From positions 2,542,001-2,606,000 of the forward strand of contig CU207211.1 of the NCBI GenBank assembly GCA_000026125.1: 64,000 bases of DNA. Reading direction: 5' to 3'. This stretch comes from Herminiimonas arsenicoxydans. Its GTDB lineage: Bacteria; Pseudomonadota; Gammaproteobacteria; Burkholderiales; Burkholderiaceae_D. Under the pieces are notes generated by a model. That model did no database searches and had not been told where the DNA came from. It saw nothing but the letters and a program-made list of their open reading frames with translations. The translations under genes were made by a program, and so were the position numbers. Of the stretch, positions 30,460-39,831 are shown in pieces (the first letter of the stretch is position 1; every line of letters starts with the position of its first letter).

Positions 30460-32052
30460 ATGCCAAATCAGCCACTCCAGTCAGCTTCTTCGTCCGGCAA
30501 ATTCACGCGACTGTTTTCCCCCAGCGCCGACAATATCGTGCCGCTGGTCATCCTGCTGTTATTGCTGCATCTGCTGTTGTGGAGTGTCTTCACCGGTCTC
30601 AGTCATCGCGCGCCTGACTGGGACAATATGGAAGAGCTGGTCTGGGCCAGCGGGCTGGAATGGGGTTATTACAAGCACCCGCCGCTGCCTTCGTGGATAT
30701 TGTACGGGCTTGTATCGATTTTCGGCCGCCCGGTCTGGCTGACCTTTTTCACCGGCCAACTCAGCGTCGTGCTGTCCTTGTGGCTGGTCTGGAAACTGGG
30801 CTGCGAAATGACCACGCAACGCCGTGCGCTGATCGCGACGCTGCTGGTGTCGCTGGTCGCCTACTTCACCGTACGCGGCGTGATGAACAATCACAACACG
30901 ATGCAACTCTGGTCGGTCGCCGGCGCGATCTGGATGTTTTATCGCGCCACGCGCTACGACAGCATGCGCGCCTGGGCCATGCTCGGCTTCTTTTGCGGCT
31001 GTGCCTTCCTGACCAAATACAGCGCGCTGATCCAGTTCACTGCCTTTTTCCTGTACCTGCTGCTTACAGGTCACCTGCTGCGCGCCCGCACCTGGAAGGG
31101 CATCGCGCTGGCCACAGCAATCCTGATAGCGATGGTGACGCCGCATCTGCTGTGGCTCAAACAGCAGGCGGCCGGCCCGATCGCTTACGCCGGCAACGAG
31201 ATGGTGCCGCAGGCAACTTACTGGCTGGAGCTGCAGGAATTATTCAGTTTCGCGCTGACCAATCTGGGACGCATCGCCGCGATGATACTGGCGCTCGTCA
31301 TCATCGCCATCTGGGCAGCACGCAAGTACAAGCTGACGCCAAAATCTGCACGTCCGCCAACAATCGCCAGCGAACTGGCCGCTTCCGATCGCTTCTTCCT
31401 GCTGCTGGTCGGTCTGGCGCCACTGGCGCTGACGATGCTCGTGGCCGGTGCGATGAAAATTCCACTGGCAGCGCACTGGGCAACGACCTTCTTCATACTG
31501 TTCGGCTTCTTCTCGTTCTGGTTTTTGCGTAGCGGCGATGATGCAGCGCTATTGCGCAAGACCGTGATCGTAGTGGTAGTCATGCAGGTGCTGGGCGCCG
31601 CTGGCTACGGCCTGGCGCGCGGACCGCTGGCCGACAAATCCGGCCGCCCGAGCCGCGCCACCTTCCCCGGCGCAGAAGTGTCGCGTCAGGTACATACCGC
31701 GTGGCAGGCAAACATGCAAACGCCCTTGCAACTGGTGGCATCCGATACCTGGCTGGGCGGCAATATCGCCACCCATATCGGCCCTCAGGTACAGGTGTTG
31801 ATCGACGGCGATTTCGGCAAATCGCCCTGGGTCAATCAAGAGCGTGCCGACAAATGCGGGATGCTGGTTGCGATCAACCGCAGCAAGGTCAATCCGGATC
31901 AGATCGATAGTGAAGTCATCGCGTTGATGGCGCAGAGCACGCAGCACGGTACGCTGGAAATTCCGTGGACCAAAAAACCGGGCGGCCCTACGGTAGTCGT
32001 CGAGTGGGGCATCATTCCGCCACTACCGGAATGCAATACGCTCGCGAAGTAA
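30460..32052 (+). CDS. ArnT-like family 39 glycosyltransferase
   Basis: The 530-residue polytopic membrane protein has an N-terminal TM helix. The first periplasmic loop SHRAPDWDNMEELVWASGLE includes acidic residues of the GT-C/PMT type, and YYKHPPLPSWIL follows. Many more helices precede a C-terminal soluble domain from about residue 395. Such enzymes use undecaprenyl-phosphate sugars to modify lipid A (ArnT, FlmK, Bordetella LgmB) or other acceptors. The divergent GT2-GtrA-deacetylase operon supplies exactly the expected donor pathway, so lipid A or LPS core is the favoured acceptor. The acceptor is not proven by sequence. Confidence 0.85.
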   Translation: MPNQPLQSASSSGKFTRLFSPSADNIVPLVILLLLLHLLLWSVFTGLSHRAPDWDNMEELVWASGLEWGYYKHPPLPSWILYGLVSIFGRPVWLTFFTGQLSVVLSLWLVWKLGCEMTTQRRALIATLLVSLVAYFTVRGVMNNHNTMQLWSVAGAIWMFYRATRYDSMRAWAMLGFFCGCAFLTKYSALIQFTAFFLYLLLTGHLLRARTWKGIALATAILIAMVTPHLLWLKQQAAGPIAYAGNEMVPQATYWLELQELFSFALTNLGRIAAMILALVIIAIWAARKYKLTPKSARPPTIASELAASDRFFLLLVGLAPLALTMLVAGAMKIPLAAHWATTFFILFGFFSFWFLRSGDDAALLRKTVIVVVVMQVLGAAGYGLARGPLADKSGRPSRATFPGAEVSRQVHTAWQANMQTPLQLVASDTWLGGNIATHIGPQVQVLIDGDFGKSPWVNQERADKCGMLVAINRSKVNPDQIDSEVIALMAQSTQHGTLEIPWTKKPGGPTVVVEWGIIPPLPECNTLAK

Positions 32053-32093
32053 GCGCCACATTCAATACTCAAGTTAAACGCAGCGCCAGATTT

Positions 32094-32127
32094 CGGTGTT
32101 TTCCGTCAGTTTTGATGGAAAACACCG
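32094..32127. terminator. Convergent hairpin between the ArnT-like gene and pdxH
   Basis: A perfect 11-bp stem CGGTGTTTTCC / GGAAAACACCG with a 12-nt loop that can pair further. It lies 41 nt after the ArnT-like stop and just before the pdxH stop. No T-run follows, but the position suits a bidirectional terminator. Confidence 0.65.
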
Positions 32128-32130
32128 TTA

Positions 32131-32766
32131 TCAGGGTTGCAGCCTTTGCCTCGTCCACTGCCCGTCTTTTTGCAAGGTATAGGCGATACGATCATGCAGA
32201 CGCGAACGGCGTCCCTGCCAGAATTCGACATATTCCGGCTGCAGGCGATAGCCGCCCCAATGCGGGGGCCGCGGCGTGCTGTCGCCATGCTGCGCCTCTA
32301 CTTTTGCATATTGCGCTTCCAGCGCCGCACGATCCGCAATCGGTGCGCTTTGTGCTGATGCAATGGCGCTCAAGCGGCTCTTGACCGGGCGACTTTGAAA
32401 ATACTGTTCGCTTTCTTCTGCCGATACCCGCTCTACACGCCCTTCGATACGCACTTCCCGCTCCAGCGCAATCCAGTGAAAAAGCAGCGCGGCATAGGGA
32501 TTTTTTTCCAGTTCCCGGCCTTTGCGGCTGTCGTAATTGGTGAACCAGGTAAAGCCGCGCTGATCAAAATCCTTGATCAGCACTATGCGCGAAGACGGAC
32601 GACCGTTTTCGCCCACAGTGGAAACGCCCATCGCATTCGGCTCGGGTACTTCCGCATGCAACGCTTCATCGAACCATTTTGCAAACTGGGTGACGGGATC
32701 TGCGGCGGTGTCCGTTTCGGACAAATCGGCTTGCGCGTAGTCGGTACGTATATCTGCAATCGACAT
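32131..32766 (-). CDS. pdxH: Pyridoxamine 5'-phosphate oxidase
   Basis: The FMN enzyme oxidises pyridoxamine or pyridoxine 5'-phosphate to PLP. The 211-residue form starting at the ATG at 32766 ([15 protein letters not shown]) follows an AAGGA site; the longer open frame to 32961 runs into the upstream gene and is not conserved-looking. Motifs include [40 protein letters not shown], and the C-terminal [14 protein letters not shown] with [16 protein letters not shown]. Confidence 0.96.
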   Translation of the reverse strand: MSIADIRTDYAQADLSETDTAADPVTQFAKWFDEALHAEVPEPNAMGVSTVGENGRPSSRIVLIKDFDQRGFTWFTNYDSRKGRELEKNPYAALLFHWIALEREVRIEGRVERVSAEESEQYFQSRPVKSRLSAIASAQSAPIADRAALEAQYAKVEAQHGDSTPRPPHWGGYRLQPEYVEFWQGRRSRLHDRIAYTLQKDGQWTRQRLQP

Positions 32767-32779
32767 GAAATTTTTTCCT

Positions 32780-33313
32780 TTATGCATGAATGCCACGGCG
32801 TACGCGCATGGCGTTACCGAGTTGAAGCATCTGCTCCTGATTGAAAAGACGTTGCGCCATGGGGGTAATGAAGGACTCTTCTTTTTCCATATGTGCGGCA
32901 TACATTTCGACAAAACCTTGCACATGTTCCACCGACAATTCGGCCGCTTCACCCGCTGCAATTTTTCTCAATTGAGGTGCCAGCGACAACCATGCCGCCT
33001 CCATCTGCCTGTGCTCATCCAGTATCTGCGCGGCTACCTGATTCAACACTGCGAGATCGTCACCTGCCGCGGTTGCGCGCAACATCGGCAATAAATCCTG
33101 CTCTTCATCGGCATGATGATGCGGCGCTGCGTTATCGAAATAGCGCAATACGGCGCTGGCAGCCTGCTGCGCCTGCGCCGTCAATCCGGCTGCAGGCAAA
33201 TGCACCAGCAGCTTTTGCATGGTGCTCAACTGCTTGCGTATGCGGCCATGGCAATGCTTTAGTACATCGACCGGCTGATCGAAATCCGGTGCAGTATCGA
33301 ACAGCATATTCAT
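32780..33313 (-). CDS. Hemerythrin/HHE-domain protein
   Basis: The 177-residue helical protein carries His/Glu motifs of the hemerythrin-like HHE fold: [38 protein letters not shown] and [17 protein letters not shown], consistent with a di-iron site. AGGGA precedes the ATG at 33313. It is 13 nt upstream of pdxH and probably co-transcribed. Likely roles are iron, oxygen or nitric-oxide sensing or repair of iron sites; none can be chosen from sequence. Confidence 0.85.
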   Translation of the reverse strand: MNMLFDTAPDFDQPVDVLKHCHGRIRKQLSTMQKLLVHLPAAGLTAQAQQAASAVLRYFDNAAPHHHADEEQDLLPMLRATAAGDDLAVLNQVAAQILDEHRQMEAAWLSLAPQLRKIAAGEAAELSVEHVQGFVEMYAAHMEKEESFITPMAQRLFNQEQMLQLGNAMRVRRGIHA

Positions 33314-33520
33314 TTGGTTTTCCCTATTGTTTTCGCTTGTGGCCTGAAGCAAGCCTACGGGATGCGGTGCCTGCTTCATTTGATCCATCTCAACCATTCC
33401 CGAGAATACCGTAAATAATTCGCCGCTGTACACCCTGCCGCAGCAGCAAATAGAAGATGTTTTTTCTAGCAAATAATTTATAGAAAACAGCTTGAGGCCG
33501 GCGTCCGTTAAAATGACGGC

Positions 33521-34390
33521 ATGAATTCTCAGCCTGTACCCCTCACTCCCGTCGTTCCAGAAATCGATTTCGAGCGCCGTTTCGGCGGCATTGCACGCCT
33601 CTATGGCCCTGCCGCATTAACACGTTTTCGCGCCGCGCATGTTTGCGTAGTCGGCGTAGGCGGCGTCGGCTCCTGGGTGGTCGAAGCGCTGGCGCGTAGC
33701 GCCATCGGGAAAATCACGATGATCGATCTGGACAATCTGGCGGAATCCAATGTCAACCGGCAAATCCATGCCTTGACCGACACGCTGGGCAAAGCCAAGG
33801 TAACCGCACTGGCAGAACGCATAGATCAAATCAATCCGTATTGCGTAGTGACGGAAATCGAGGATTTTCTGAGTGCCGATAATCTGGATGAAATGATAGG
33901 CGCGCACCACTACGACTACATCATCGATGCGATCGACAATGTACGTGCCAAAACGGCGCTGATTGCGTATTGCCGCAAACATGGCTTGAAGCTCGTCACC
34001 ATAGGCAGCGCAGGCGGACAAATCGACCCGACAAAAATCGCCGTGCTCGATCTGTGCCGCACCGAACAGGAACCGTTGCTGGCCAAGGTGCGCAAACGCC
34101 TGCGCGCCGAACACGGCTTCCCGCGCGGAACAAAAAACAAGTTCGGTATCGATGCCGTATTTTCGACCGAACCACTACGCTTCCCGGAAAGCGAAGAAGC
34201 ATGTGACATCGATAGCGACACACCAGCCGGCATCACCGGTCTCAATTGCGCCGGTTTCGGTTCCGCGATGGTCGTCACCGCCTCCTTCGGGCTGGTCGCT
34301 GCGGCGCATGTGTTGCGCAAGCTGGCGGCAGAAGCCGAACTTGCCGCGCCGGGAAATACAGCCACCGTACTTCCCCAACCTTTCGAGTGA
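33521..34390 (+). CDS. tcdA: tRNA threonylcarbamoyladenosine dehydratase (TcdA/CsdL)
   Basis: The 289-residue E1-like enzyme has the nucleotide-binding motif VVGVGGVGSWVVEALARSAI, MIDLDNLAESNVNRQIHAL and IDAIDNVRAKTALIAYCRK. It cyclises t6A37 to ct6A in ANN-decoding tRNAs. The window also holds a Sua5-type enzyme (37601-38620) that starts the t6A pathway, though not in the same operon. It ends convergently with guaC across a strong bidirectional terminator. Confidence 0.92.
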   Translation: MNSQPVPLTPVVPEIDFERRFGGIARLYGPAALTRFRAAHVCVVGVGGVGSWVVEALARSAIGKITMIDLDNLAESNVNRQIHALTDTLGKAKVTALAERIDQINPYCVVTEIEDFLSADNLDEMIGAHHYDYIIDAIDNVRAKTALIAYCRKHGLKLVTIGSAGGQIDPTKIAVLDLCRTEQEPLLAKVRKRLRAEHGFPRGTKNKFGIDAVFSTEPLRFPESEEACDIDSDTPAGITGLNCAGFGSAMVVTASFGLVAAAHVLRKLAAEAELAAPGNTATVLPQPFE

Positions 34391-34510
34391 GGGCACATCT
34401 CTCATTTCGGACTTCAGCGGCACCTTGCCCAAAAGCCGCCATCCGGCAGGCAGGTAGCCACTGCGCGAAAACAGGATAAAAGCAATCCAGGTTTTTTGAG
34501 CATTGTCTTC

Positions 34511-34548
34511 CCAATAAAAAAGCGGCCAGGGCCGCTTTTTTATTGGGC
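34511..34548. terminator. Bidirectional terminator between tcdA and guaC
   Basis: A long inverted repeat CCAATAAAAAAGCGGCC / GGCCGCTTTTTTATTGG around AGG supplies a GC stem with T-runs on both strands. It sits in the convergent gap between the two genes. Confidence 0.92.
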
Positions 34549-34559
34549 GCCAGCACGCA

Positions 34560-35612
34560 TCAGGACTTGCCGAACACCTCATTTAACTGCTGCGTCACAC
34601 GAATGAAAGTGGTTCGCTTGGTCAGTTCCTTCAACTTGTGCGCGCCCACATACGTACACGCAGAGCGCACACCGCCAAGGATCTCCTGCAAGGTATTGAC
34701 AACCGGGCCGCGATATTCGACCAGCACCTCCTTGCCTTCTGCTGCGCGGTAGTCGGCGACTCCACCCGCATATTTTTCCATCGCGGCACGACTGCTCATG
34801 CCATAGAAGCACTTGTATTTTTTTCCTTCCCGCTCCACCACCTCGCCGGCGCATTCATCATGGCCTGCCAGCATGCCGCCCAGCATGATGAAATCGGCGC
34901 CGCCGCCGAAGGCTTTGGCCAGATCGCCCGGCACCGCGCAGCCGCCATCGGCGCAAATCTGCCCACCCAGCCCATGTGCAGCATCGGCACATTCAATCAC
35001 GGCGGACAATTGCGGATAACCGACGCCGGTCATCTTGCGCGTGGTGCAGACAGATCCCGGGCCTATGCCGACCTTGACGATATCGGCGCCAGCCAGAATC
35101 AATTCTTCGGTAATATCGCCAGTCACGACATTGCCGGCCATGATGGTCAGATGCGGAAATTCCTTGCGCACCTTCTTGACGAAATTGATGAACCCTTCGG
35201 TATAGCCATTCGCCACATCAATGCAGACATATTCAATCGCATTGTCGAGACGCGCCATCACCGCGGTAAATTTATCGTAGTCGGATGGGCTGATGCCCAT
35301 CGAATAGAACGCCGTCGAGGCTGCATGCGCAGAATGTTGCAGCGACTGAAAAAAGGCGACCAGATCGTCGGTGGAATGGTGCTTGTGCAAAGCTGCCGAC
35401 AACTGATGCGGCGCCAGGGCATGCGCCATCTCGATAGTGCCGGTGCTATCCATATTCGATGCAATGATGGGAATGCCGCGATACGTTTGGCGCGAATGAT
35501 GAAAAAGGAATTCACGCCGGATATCGACTTCCAGCCGCGACGTCAGTGTCGAGCGCTTGGGACGTATCAATACATCCTTGAAGTCCAGCTTGACCGATTC
35601 TTCGATATGCAT
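34560..35612 (-). CDS. guaC: GMP reductase
   Basis: The 350-residue TIM-barrel protein of the IMPDH/GMPR family lacks CBS domains. It starts [20 protein letters not shown], as in E. coli GuaC, and has the catalytic-cysteine loop [18 protein letters not shown] and the flap region [16 protein letters not shown]. It converts GMP to IMP with NADPH. It lies 36 nt downstream of msrA on the same strand. Confidence 0.94.
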   Translation of the reverse strand: MHIEESVKLDFKDVLIRPKRSTLTSRLEVDIRREFLFHHSRQTYRGIPIIASNMDSTGTIEMAHALAPHQLSAALHKHHSTDDLVAFFQSLQHSAHAASTAFYSMGISPSDYDKFTAVMARLDNAIEYVCIDVANGYTEGFINFVKKVRKEFPHLTIMAGNVVTGDITEELILAGADIVKVGIGPGSVCTTRKMTGVGYPQLSAVIECADAAHGLGGQICADGGCAVPGDLAKAFGGGADFIMLGGMLAGHDECAGEVVEREGKKYKCFYGMSSRAAMEKYAGGVADYRAAEGKEVLVEYRGPVVNTLQEILGGVRSACTYVGAHKLKELTKRTTFIRVTQQLNEVFGKS

Positions 35613-35648
35613 ACGGCCTCCATGAGAGGCATGCCCTGCTTCAAAACA

Positions 35649-36188
35649 TCAGGACATATCCGCTCTGATCTTGTCGCGAAAGGTTTGGCGAAATTTGGCC
35701 ACCTTGGGCGCCACAATAAATGCGCAATAACCCTGCAATGGATTTTGCCGGAAATAATTTTGATGATAATCCTCGGCCTTGTAATACGTTTCAGCCGGGC
35801 TCAGTTCCGTCACGATAGGTGCATCCCATACATTCGCCATTTCCGCCATGACATGCCTGGCCATATCCTGCTGCTCAGGCGTATGGTAATAAATCACCGA
35901 GCGATATTGCGTACCGACGTCGTTACCCTGGCGGTTCAGGGTAGTCGGATCGTGAATGGTAAAAAACACTTCGAGAATTTCGCGGAAACTGACGACGGCA
36001 GGATCGAAAGTCAAACGTACCACTTCCGCATGGCCGGTCGTACCTTCGCAAATTTGTTCGTAACTGGGATTGGCGACCTGGCCGCCGGTATAACCGGATT
36101 CGATTGCAGTGATGCCTTTCATCTGCTGAAAGACGGCTTCCGTGCACCAAAAACATCCGCCGCCCAGGGTTGCGATTTCCGTTGTCAT
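35649..36188 (-). CDS. msrA: Peptide methionine sulfoxide reductase MsrA
   Basis: The 179-residue protein has the active-site motif LGGGCFWCTEAVFQQMKG with the catalytic Cys near the N-terminus, and EVVRLTFDPAVVSFREILEV. It reduces the S-form of methionine sulfoxide. It lacks a fused MsrB domain. Confidence 0.95.
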   Translation of the reverse strand: MTTEIATLGGGCFWCTEAVFQQMKGITAIESGYTGGQVANPSYEQICEGTTGHAEVVRLTFDPAVVSFREILEVFFTIHDPTTLNRQGNDVGTQYRSVIYYHTPEQQDMARHVMAEMANVWDAPIVTELSPAETYYKAEDYHQNYFRQNPLQGYCAFIVAPKVAKFRQTFRDKIRADMS

Positions 36189-36326
36189 ACCATTGCTCCG
36201 TTAGTAAATGCCGTGACCGTATGCCATGACTTTAGCGCAAACCGGTAAGCGTGCATAGGAAGCTGAAGGGAAATAGCTTCCCAACAACTGCTTCCATTGC
36301 ATCACTCCGCTATCGCCCACGCAGTA

Positions 36327-36953
36327 TCAGCGAAAAAGTATGGTGCCGCCGGCGACCAGCACAGGCACAACCTGCGGAGCAAAAATATCCGCGTCGAACA
36401 AGGCTTCAGCAATCCTGAATGTGCATGTGGCATCGGCTGATGCAGCGCTGGTCAGCTGGTGCAGGCTGTGCTCTTCTGCTTGCAGCACATGGTCTTTTTC
36501 GATCACCAGTGAAAGCAGGCTGGGCTGATGCACATCTTCCGTCACCAGCGGCGTATGGTGACAGCGCGTCGCGATCAGCGACGACAGGTTCGCCACAACA
36601 GATGCGGCAGGCGGCACGTCGAATATCGTTTCATCGTCGTGCAGCAATAGCACCGCTGGAATGTTCCGCAGGATGACACTGCTGTCCTGATGCAGCGATG
36701 CATGTTCCAGCGGCAGCAGTTTTGCGCCGCAGCGTGCGACGGCAATATAAAGCATCAATGCATCCTGATGTCCCCGCCCCCAATACGCGACCGTATCGCC
36801 GGGCCTGACGTGCCACTCATCCTTCAGGCGTGCCGTTGCGCGCTCGATGCGTGACCAGAATTTTCTATAGGTGACGATACGGCGGCTGGAGCGCGAAGCG
36901 ATAGCCTCCGGTTGCGCCGCGACATGCTGACGCAGAATATTAAAAAGATTCAT
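36327..36953 (-). CDS. Truncated ANL-superfamily (AMP-binding) protein
   Basis: The 208-residue protein looks like the N-terminal part of an acyl-CoA/aryl-acid synthetase. It has RRIVTYRKFWSRIERATARL, the substrate-proximal VRPGDTVAYWGRGHQDALML and GAKLLPLEHASL. It ends at VVPVLVAGGTILFR, which resembles the segment that follows the ATP-binding loop in full enzymes. The loop itself (YTSGTTGxPKG type) is not recognisable, and the whole C-terminal half, with the hinge and catalytic lysine, is absent. It cannot be a standard ligase. It may be a repurposed domain or a decaying gene; the intact reading frame of 208 codons argues against recent decay. It is divergent from the flavin reductase gene. 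Confidence 0.65.
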   Translation of the reverse strand: MNLFNILRQHVAAQPEAIASRSSRRIVTYRKFWSRIERATARLKDEWHVRPGDTVAYWGRGHQDALMLYIAVARCGAKLLPLEHASLHQDSSVILRNIPAVLLLHDDETIFDVPPAASVVANLSSLIATRCHHTPLVTEDVHQPSLLSLVIEKDHVLQAEEHSLHQLTSAASADATCTFRIAEALFDADIFAPQVVPVLVAGGTILFR

Positions 36954-37066
36954 GTGCAGGGATTCTCCTCAAACGTGATTCTACGTAATAAGCGCACCGG
37001 CGATGCGGCGTTTCGCCATCAATGCCTGTTTTTTGGGCATAATGATTGAAATTCCTTGGATCACCG

Positions 37067-37573
37067 ATGTCTATTTCTTCTTCAAACAAAGCACCTGTAT
37101 TTGACGCACGCCATTTTCGCGATGCATTGTCACAATTCGCCACCGGCGTCACCATCATCACGACACGTCTGGAAGACGATACCTTTCTTGGTTTGACGGC
37201 CAGCTCCTTCAATTCCGTCTCACTCAATCCGCCACTGGTGCTGTGGAGTCTCGCGCAAACCGCCAACAGCCTACCTGTATTCACCGGCAATTCGCACTAT
37301 GTGATCAACATTCTGGCCGCCGATCAGGCTGAGTTGGCCAATCGTTTTGCACGTCCCAGCAAGAATCGTTTTGCAGGCGTGGATTTCACGCTGTCGCCAA
37401 CCGGTCTGCCGATTCTATCGGGTGTTGCTGCATGGTTTGAATGCCATAATCGCAGCCGCTATCCGGAAGGCGACCACGTTATTTTTGTCGGCGAAGTGGA
37501 ATCCTGCGATGTATCGCCGCAAGAACCGCTGGTGTTCCACGGCGGGCGTTTCATGGCGAGCAAATTACGGTAA
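37067..37573 (+). CDS. Flavin reductase family protein (FMN-binding split barrel)
   Basis: The 168-residue protein resembles HpaC/NtaB-type NAD(P)H:flavin oxidoreductases: FRDALSQFATGVTIITTR, GLTASSFNSVSLNPPLVLWS and HVIFVGEVESCDV with a terminal GGRFMASK. The ATG at 37067 is preferred to a TTG seven codons upstream. No partner monooxygenase is nearby. It is convergent with the Sua5 gene. Confidence 0.85.
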   Translation: MSISSSNKAPVFDARHFRDALSQFATGVTIITTRLEDDTFLGLTASSFNSVSLNPPLVLWSLAQTANSLPVFTGNSHYVINILAADQAELANRFARPSKNRFAGVDFTLSPTGLPILSGVAAWFECHNRSRYPEGDHVIFVGEVESCDVSPQEPLVFHGGRFMASKLR

Positions 37574-37600
37574 ATCTGTTTCAGCCGGGCCAACTGCGCA

Positions 37601-38620
37601 TCAATCCTGCAGCAACGTCAACAGTATCCCCGACGAATCGTGCGCCGCACGGCGCAACCTGTCGTTGACGCCATTCCATGCCTCATCACCTGGCGGCGAT
37701 TCCACCATGATGACATCGGCATGTGCGTCGTCCATCGCACGCAAGGCCGCGTACAAATCATGCGCATATAACGCCGGTTGGGCAGGCAGGAATATGCTTG
37801 CCGCCGCCGGTACTGTCGCTGTGAAAGAGTGATGCATCAGTGCGACACGTTTGCCATGCGCATGCAACTGCTGCAGTGCTTCGTGCATCTGCTCCCGCTC
37901 CAGCAAGACCACCGGCGTGTGCGGTGCGTAATGCGCTTCCAGCGTGCCGGAAGCGCGCGGCGCGGCAGCATCCGGCAGCAAGGGTGCAACACCTAGCACT
38001 GCACCGATCTGAGCCGCACTGATGTGTCCGGGACGCAGCAGCACTGCACGACCGCGCGACATATCGACTATCGTAGATTCGATACCGACTTCGCTTTGCC
38101 CGCCATCGAGCACGCATGTCAGCAAGCCATTCGTATCGTCGACAAATTCATCGCGCACATGCTGTGCAGTCGTCGGGCTGACGTGACCGAATTTATTCGC
38201 TGATGGCGCCGCTATACCGCCCTTGCCCTGTTTGAAATTGCGCAGCAAGGCTTGCGCTACCGGATGCGATGGACAACGCAAACCGATCGAATCCTGGCCG
38301 CCAGCCACCGTATCGGGAATATGATTCGCCCGTTTGAGTATGAGCGTCAGCGGACCGGGCCAGAATGCGGCGATCAATTGACGTGCCTCCGGCGAAACAT
38401 CCTTCGCCCAGTAGGCAATATCGGCTTCCGGCGCCAGATGCACAATCACCGGATGATTCGAGGGACGACCTTTGGCTTGATAGATTTTGGCAACTGCCAG
38501 CGGATTTTCTGCATCCGCACCGAGTCCGTACACAGTCTCTGTGGGAAAGGCGACCAGCTCCCCGCGCTCCAGGCGGCGCGCGGCATCTGCTATCGCTGTC
38601 AGATCCAATGATTCAGGCAT
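37601..38620 (-). CDS. L-threonylcarbamoyladenylate synthase (Sua5 type)
   Basis: The 339-residue protein has an N-terminal YrdC domain (GELVAFPTETVYGLGADAEN, KIYQAKGRPSNHPVIVHL, FWPGPLTLILKR, GLRCPSHPVAQALL). The C-terminal Sua5 domain includes a linker with SGTLEAHYAPHTPVVLLE. It makes threonylcarbamoyl-AMP for t6A37 of tRNA. The ATG at 38620 is used; the open frame extends to 38803 inside purK without conserved features. It follows purK by 17 nt, the usual purCEK-sua5 order of Burkholderiales. Confidence 0.93.
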   Translation of the reverse strand: MPESLDLTAIADAARRLERGELVAFPTETVYGLGADAENPLAVAKIYQAKGRPSNHPVIVHLAPEADIAYWAKDVSPEARQLIAAFWPGPLTLILKRANHIPDTVAGGQDSIGLRCPSHPVAQALLRNFKQGKGGIAAPSANKFGHVSPTTAQHVRDEFVDDTNGLLTCVLDGGQSEVGIESTIVDMSRGRAVLLRPGHISAAQIGAVLGVAPLLPDAAAPRASGTLEAHYAPHTPVVLLEREQMHEALQQLHAHGKRVALMHHSFTATVPAAASIFLPAQPALYAHDLYAALRAMDDAHADVIMVESPPGDEAWNGVNDRLRRAAHDSSGILLTLLQD

Positions 38621-38637
38621 CGCCGGTTTTTCAATGC

Positions 38638-39831
38638 TCAAACGGTGATGCCGAGAATGGCGCAGGCCTGACGCAAATTGGCTTGCGCTTCTGCCACCGT
38701 CGCTGCGACGAAAGTGATATGACCCATTTTTCGTGCACGACGCGCAGTATCTTTCCCGTACAAATGCAGATTGGCGCCCGGCAAAGCCAGCACCTGATCC
38801 CACGCCGGTTCGCGTGCCTCATCCGAATCGCCTGCAAACCAGATGTCGCCCAGGATATTCAGCATCGCTGCCGCCGAATGCTGACGCACGTCGCCCAGGG
38901 GCAGGCGCGCCATCGCACGTGCCTGTTGCGCAAACTGGCTGGTGACGCAGGCGTCTATCGTGTAGTGACCGCTGTTATGGGGTCGCGGCGCCATTTCATT
39001 GACGACCAGCGAACCGTCCGTGAGTACAAAAAATTCTATGCACAACACGCCGACATAGCCCATCTGCTCAATCACGGCCAGTGTCGCTGCCTGTGCCTTC
39101 TCGGCAGATTTCTTGCCGATGTTCGGACCCGGCACCGTGGTGGTAAACAGTATGCCGTCTCGATGCACGTTTTCTGCAATCGGATACACCACTGCCTTTC
39201 CATCGGCACCGCGTGCCGCCAATACGGAAATTTCGTAGGCCAGCGGCAGCATTTTTTCCAGCACGCAGGCGACGCCATCCATGCCGCCATATGCTGCATG
39301 CAATTCGGCACGCGTCTTGACGCGCACCTGGCCCTTGCCGTCGTAACCCATGCGTACGGTTTTCAAGATGCCCGGCAATAAATCGTCCGGTACGGCATCG
39401 ATATCGGCAGCAGAATTGATTTCCTTGTGCGAGGCCGGGAAGACTCCGGAAGTAATCGCGCATTCGATGAAGAAACGCTTTTCCGCCATGCGATCCTGTG
39501 CGATCGAAACGCAGGAAGCCGATGGTGCAACGAAGGTACTCTCGGCCAGGAATGCGAGACTCTTCGCCGACACATTTTCAAATTCGGTCGTCACTGCAGC
39601 GCATTGCGATGCCAGCTTGGTCAACGCTTCGACATCGGTATAGTCGGCGCTATGCAATTGATCGGCGGCATGGCCGGCCGGACAATCGAATGCCGGTTCC
39701 AGTACTGCCACCTTGAAACCCATTTGCTGCGCAGCGTGCGCGAACATGCGGCCCAGCTGACCACCGCCCATCACGCCCAGCCAGGTTCCGGCTGCGGAAG
39801 GGTTCAAAGGGGAAAGTTCATTCTTGCTCAT
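38638..39831 (-). CDS. purK: 5-(carboxyamino)imidazole ribonucleotide synthase
   Basis: The 397-residue ATP-grasp enzyme begins GVMGGGQLGRMFAHAAQQMG and has MGYDGKGQVRVK, CIEFFVLTDGSLVVNEMAPR and RPHNSGHYTIDACVTSQF. It converts AIR, ATP and bicarbonate to N5-CAIR, the substrate of PurE. Its ATG overlaps the purE stop by 4 nt (ATGA). Confidence 0.96.
   Translation of the reverse strand: MSKNELSPLNPSAAGTWLGVMGGGQLGRMFAHAAQQMGFKVAVLEPAFDCPAGHAADQLHSADYTDVEALTKLASQCAAVTTEFENVSAKSLAFLAESTFVAPSASCVSIAQDRMAEKRFFIECAITSGVFPASHKEINSAADIDAVPDDLLPGILKTVRMGYDGKGQVRVKTRAELHAAYGGMDGVACVLEKMLPLAYEISVLAARGADGKAVVYPIAENVHRDGILFTTTVPGPNIGKKSAEKAQAATLAVIEQMGYVGVLCIEFFVLTDGSLVVNEMAPRPHNSGHYTIDACVTSQFAQQARAMARLPLGDVRQHSAAAMLNILGDIWFAGDSDEAREPAWDQVLALPGANLHLYGKDTARRARKMGHITFVAATVAEAQANLRQACAILGITV

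Noticed and set aside
34638..36248. Plus-strand frame of 536 codons
   Set aside because: It is antisense to guaC and msrA, both certain genes.
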